From positions 1 through 9,886 of the forward strand of contig DASVCA010000125.1 of the NCBI GenBank assembly GCA_036381835.1: a stretch of 9,886 bases of DNA, given 5' to 3'. Within the stretch, counting starts at the first letter, position 1; each line of letters starts with the position of its first letter. Under the pieces are notes generated by a model. The model did no database searches. It was not told where the DNA came from and saw nothing but the letters and a program-made list of their open reading frames with translations. Origin of the DNA: DASULK01 sp036381835. Its GTDB lineage: Bacteria; Actinomycetota; Actinomycetes; Mycobacteriales; Micromonosporaceae. The translations under genes were made by a program, and so were the position numbers. Below, piece after piece: positions 7,191 through 9,886 of the stretch.

Positions 7191-7747
7191 GGTGCTGCGT
7201 CGAGATCCATCTATGTAGGCAGGTGGGTTTCAGTGCGGCGTCGCCGTCACCTGCGATGTCGGCTGCGATGGCCGCCGGCATGTAGGGCCCGTCCTGGACG
7301 ATCCGCACACTCCTGCTCTCGGGGCTGTGAGCGGCGCATATCGTCGGCGTATCGAAAACCGCATACGTGCCGGTAACACCCCGTCGCCTTGACTGGCGGT
7401 ATGACTCGTCCTCCGCCATCGGCGCGGACCCTGGCCCGCCGGACTCGCGGTTTCCTCATCGCAAGGATGACAGTCGCCACGGCGGCGATGGCCGCGGCTA
7501 TCGGCCACCAGCCGCGAAACCATGTCAACAGGGGTTGGCGTTCCCGCAGCGCCAGGACCGGCTTCTCGGCGACGCGGTCGATATCGGGCATTCCGATGCG
7601 GCGTTGTGGCCGGGCCGACATGGTGCTGAGTGCGGGCTGTGCAAGATCTACAGGAACGAGTCCTGGCATTAGAACTGGGTCGCCAGGCGATCGATCGTGG
7701 TTGCCCGTATGTGTACGCCGACCCGGCTACGACCCGAGGATGCAGCA
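7191..7747. other. Gene-poor stretch with coding debris
   Basis: No intact gene can be defended here. On the minus strand a frame from the ATG at 7669 (or the internal ATG at about 7591) reads MPDIDRVAEKPVLALRERQP, then a probable membrane segment within LTWFRGWWPIAAAIAAVATV, then a basic tail, with mostly G/C-ending codons up to about 7410. Coding character then appears to shift to another minus-strand frame, with SVRIVQDGPYMPAAIAADI at about 7245-7320. No convincing ribosome-binding site precedes either start. This suggests remnants of one or two small minus-strand genes broken by frameshift. I do not recognise either peptide. No terminator, tRNA or clear promoter was seen. Confidence 0.35.
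7736..7740 (+). promoter_or_regulatory. Ribosome-binding site fixing the GTG start at 7748
   Basis: GAGGA, 7 bases before the GTG at 7748, is the only Shine-Dalgarno-like sequence near the possible starts of the VanJ-like gene. It favours the 361-residue form over the longer frame from 7697. Confidence 0.6.
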
Positions 7748-8833
7748 GTGACCGGTAGTGAACGAGTTCAGACGATGGCGCCGGCGGAGACGGTGGAGAC
7801 CGAACAAGCCGGTGCCGAGACCTGGCGTGCGGGCGTGCGCCGGGTGATTCGCCTCGCGTCGCGGCCGGGGCCTTGGAAGCGTGGTCGGGTCCTTGCGGTG
7901 CTGGCGCTGCTGCTCGGCTTGTTCATGCTGCTGCACGCGTGGATCCCGAACCGGGTCGGCAACCTCGGAAGCCTTGTGGAGACGTTCCTGCCGTGGTTCG
8001 GCCTGCTCGTCCCGGTGCTGCTGGCCGGGGCGCTGTGGCGCCGTTCCGCCTCTGCCGTGGCCGCGCTGCTGGTGCCGGTCGTGGTGTGGCTGCACCTTTT
8101 CGGCGGGTTGCTCGGCGACAAGTCCGGCTCGGGCGGCGATCTCACCGTGGCCAGTCACAATGTCGGCGCCGACAACTCCGACCCGTCCGGCACCGCCCGT
8201 GCCCTGGTCGCGTCCGGCGCGGACGTGCTGGCGCTGGAAGAGCTGACCCAGCAGGCTCAAGGCACCTATGAGAGGGAACTGGCGAAGACGTACCCTCACC
8301 ACACGGTGCTGGGCACGGTCGGACTGTGGAGCCGGCTCCCGCTGTCGGACACCCGGCCGGTCGACATCCAGACGGACTACGGGCCGCTGGCGGCCACCAA
8401 GCCTGCCGATGTTCAGGCGAGCTACGCCAGGGCGTTGCGCGCCACTGTGGCCACGGACCATGGGCCGCTGGCGGTGTATGTGGCTCACCTGGGGTCCGCA
8501 CGGGTGAATCCTCGGGCGGGCTTTTGGACGGTCCATCGTGACAGGAACGCGCGGGTGCTCGGGAAGGCCATCGCCGCCGACCAGAACAAGCGGGTGGTGC
8601 TGCTCGGCGACTTGAACGGCACCATGGACGACCGCGCGTTCGCCGGCCTCACCTCGCAGATGCGCTCGACGCAGGAGACGGCCGGGCGCGGCTTCGGGTT
8701 CACCTGGCCGGCGGAGTTCCCGGTGGCGCGCATCGACCAGATCCTGGTCAAAGGCGTCGGGCCGGTGAAGTCGTGGTCGCTGCCCGCCACCGGCAGCGAC
8801 CACCTACCCGTCGCGGCTGCGATCAACTTCTGA
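7748..8833 (+). CDS. Membrane-anchored endonuclease/exonuclease/phosphatase-family protein, VanJ-like
   Basis: A 361-residue protein started at GTG 7748, chosen because GAGGA at 7736-7740 stands 7 bases upstream; the in-frame GTG at 7697 has no such site. A short cytosolic N-terminus is followed by three hydrophobic segments (about 47-66, 76-96, 101-121) and then an EEP-fold catalytic domain. Visible catalytic motifs: SHNVGADN (Asn138), ALEELT (Glu164/165), VAHLGS (His247), GDLNGT (Asp288, Asn290), ARIDQIL (Asp330) and GSDHLPV (Asp351, His352), the full metal-dependent phosphodiesterase/phosphatase set. The three-helix anchor plus extracytoplasmic EEP domain is the layout of actinomycete VanJ (teicoplanin resistance) and its relatives, thought to act on undecaprenyl-linked lipid phosphates. 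That substrate is inferred from architecture only; a secreted nuclease is the alternative. The gene converges on the next one with 3 bp between stop codons. Confidence 0.85.
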   Translation: MTGSERVQTMAPAETVETEQAGAETWRAGVRRVIRLASRPGPWKRGRVLAVLALLLGLFMLLHAWIPNRVGNLGSLVETFLPWFGLLVPVLLAGALWRRSASAVAALLVPVVVWLHLFGGLLGDKSGSGGDLTVASHNVGADNSDPSGTARALVASGADVLALEELTQQAQGTYERELAKTYPHHTVLGTVGLWSRLPLSDTRPVDIQTDYGPLAATKPADVQASYARALRATVATDHGPLAVYVAHLGSARVNPRAGFWTVHRDRNARVLGKAIAADQNKRVVLLGDLNGTMDDRAFAGLTSQMRSTQETAGRGFGFTWPAEFPVARIDQILVKGVGPVKSWSLPATGSDHLPVAAAINF

Positions 8834-8836
8834 CGG

Positions 8837-9664
8837 TCAGGGATCCCGCGTTTCGAGCAAGGTCAGCAGCCGGGTCGCCTGGCCCGTCAGAACCTCCGCG
8901 CGGATCCGCGGATCGCCCCTGCCGTCGCCCATGATCCGCAGCAGCCAGAACGCTGCGAGAAGGCGCCGGCAGTTCTTGAGCTTGCCGACTTCCGCTGAGT
9001 CCAGGTCGAAACGGTCCAGGACGTCGTCCATGCCGGGCCCGTTCGCCGTCCGTACCGAAATGTGCTCGGCCAGTTCCGCCAGCTCGTAGGGACGGTCACT
9101 GCGGCCGGAGTACTCGAAGTCCACGAGGTAGACTTCGGTGCCGTCCCAGAGGAAGTTGGCCAAGTTTCCATCTCCCGTGCCGAAGACGGGCCGTGTCGGG
9201 CGTTCGAGCACGGCCTCCAGTGCGGGCTGCCGGAGCCAGGCGTCCGTCCTGCGGAACGCCTCGATCACCGTCGGGTTGTTGGCAGGACGTGGAACTGCCG
9301 CGCACCACGTCCGAACCTGTTGCAGGAGTTCCAGCGGGTGCCCTGCGCGGGCCGGCAAATCCGTAAGCGTGCGCGAGGGGATCGCCTCCTGGACGCGCGC
9401 GACGGCGTTGGCCACCGCCACGGCCAAGTCCGCGGCGGGCCCGCATTCCAGCGGAATGCCGCTCAAGCGGGACATGATCACGGTCGGCGGGTCTGCGTCC
9501 AGGTCGGCACCGAGCGGTGCGGGCGCGACGCCCTGGGCGTGTTCGTGGAGCAGAGTCAAGGCACGCCACTCGCGTTGAGGCTCGTCGTTGCCGCCCGAGC
9601 GGTATCGCTTGATCACCGTGTGGGGTCGTATCTCGATGTCGTGTGTGCTCGACCGCCCGTTCAC
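8837..9664 (-). CDS. APH/choline-kinase-fold phosphotransferase
   Basis: A 275-residue soluble protein. The start is taken as GTG 9664, because GGGGAGG at 9676-9670 lies 5 bases ahead of it; the in-frame GTG at 9670 overlaps that site. Kinase-like features: Lys19 in TVIKRYRS (ATP-phosphate contact), Glu32 in the following helix (EWRAL), a hinge VIMSRLSG (62-69), the catalytic loop GTGDGNLANFLWDG with Asp165 and Asn170, and the metal-binding LVDFEYSG with Asp182. The usual HGD of the family is TGD here, but the base Asp and Asn are intact, so activity is likely. The C-terminal helices (about 216-275) match the relic at 6960-7190. Members phosphorylate aminoglycosides, choline, homoserine or other small alcohols; the substrate cannot be read from sequence, and resistance should not be assumed. 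It is convergent with the VanJ-like gene. Confidence 0.85.
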   Translation of the reverse strand: MNGRSSTHDIEIRPHTVIKRYRSGGNDEPQREWRALTLLHEHAQGVAPAPLGADLDADPPTVIMSRLSGIPLECGPAADLAVAVANAVARVQEAIPSRTLTDLPARAGHPLELLQQVRTWCAAVPRPANNPTVIEAFRRTDAWLRQPALEAVLERPTRPVFGTGDGNLANFLWDGTEVYLVDFEYSGRSDRPYELAELAEHISVRTANGPGMDDVLDRFDLDSAEVGKLKNCRRLLAAFWLLRIMGDGRGDPRIRAEVLTGQATRLLTLLETRDP

Positions 9665-9886
9665 GTACACCTCCCCGATCTTTCATTCACACCGCCTCAA
9701 GGTCCCACGGATGGGGTGCGGCCCCAGGCGTTCGTCCAGCAGCCCGGCCCCGGAGGTGTGCGGTGTGGTTCGCGCGCCGTCGAAGACGGAGGCCAGGCGC
9801 GGCGGGGAGGCAGGTCGGGTGTCGGTGCACAGCAACTGATGCACCGGTCTTCGGGCTGGACGGAGAATCCCAGTGTCTGTGTCTTG
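9665..9886 (-). other. Upstream region of the phosphotransferase, with an open minus-strand frame
   Basis: The ribosome-binding site of the phosphotransferase (9670-9676) is the only site I can support. Upstream, one minus-strand frame is open from the window edge to TGA at 9685-9683. It reads VHQLLCTDTRPASPPRL, then VFDGARTTPHTSGAGLLDER, and ends IRGTLRRCE, with mostly G/C-ending codons. It could be the end of a preceding gene, 18 bp ahead of the phosphotransferase start, but no family is recognisable and about 68 codons of open frame are easily found by chance in such GC-rich DNA. Confidence 0.25.

Noticed and set aside
7389..7420. TTGACT at 7389-7394 as a promoter -35 box
   Set aside because: No plausible -10 hexamer at 16-19 bases, and it lies about 330 bases before the next start codon in a decayed region.
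9588..9839. A small plus-strand frame at the right end
   Set aside because: It overlaps the N-terminus and ribosome-binding site of the phosphotransferase, and shows no domain.

Overview
The window reads as chromosomal DNA from a high-GC Gram-positive actinomycete. Most coding sequence is G+C-rich with G or C at nearly every third codon position (19 of 20 codons at 3481-3540). The genus cannot be fixed from the sequence.

Positions 1-6324 hold the 3' part of one very large gene for an Rhs/YD-repeat polymorphic toxin; its start lies upstream of the window. Its product contains, in order: YD repeats with an inserted LamG-like jellyroll domain, the conserved Rhs core terminus (ending DPTGH), an Ala/Lys/Arg-rich helix plus glycine-zipper linker with paired cysteines, an intein-like HINT domain ending in VHNC, and a 147-residue C-terminal toxin domain that I cannot assign to a named family. 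A 201-residue gene at 6348-6953, 23 bp downstream, is the expected cognate immunity gene. The toxin tip and the immunity gene use visibly more A/T-ending codons than the Rhs scaffold, as expected for an exchanged toxin-immunity cassette.

Positions 6954-7747 (about 790 bp) contain no intact gene I can defend. They hold a decayed minus-strand fragment (about 6960-7190) of a phosphotransferase paralogous to the intact one at 8837-9664, and further coding debris on the minus strand, including one probable membrane-spanning peptide.

Positions 7748-8833 (+) encode a membrane-anchored endonuclease/exonuclease/phosphatase-fold enzyme with three N-terminal membrane segments, the layout of VanJ-type proteins. 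It converges, with a 3 bp gap, on an APH-type phosphotransferase at 8837-9664 (-). The last 216 bp are upstream of that gene and show only an open minus-strand frame of uncertain meaning.

Functionally, the first two genes form an interbacterial-competition unit. The remaining genes look like ordinary accessory or housekeeping genes, not obviously linked to the toxin except that the immunity gene abuts the phosphotransferase relic.
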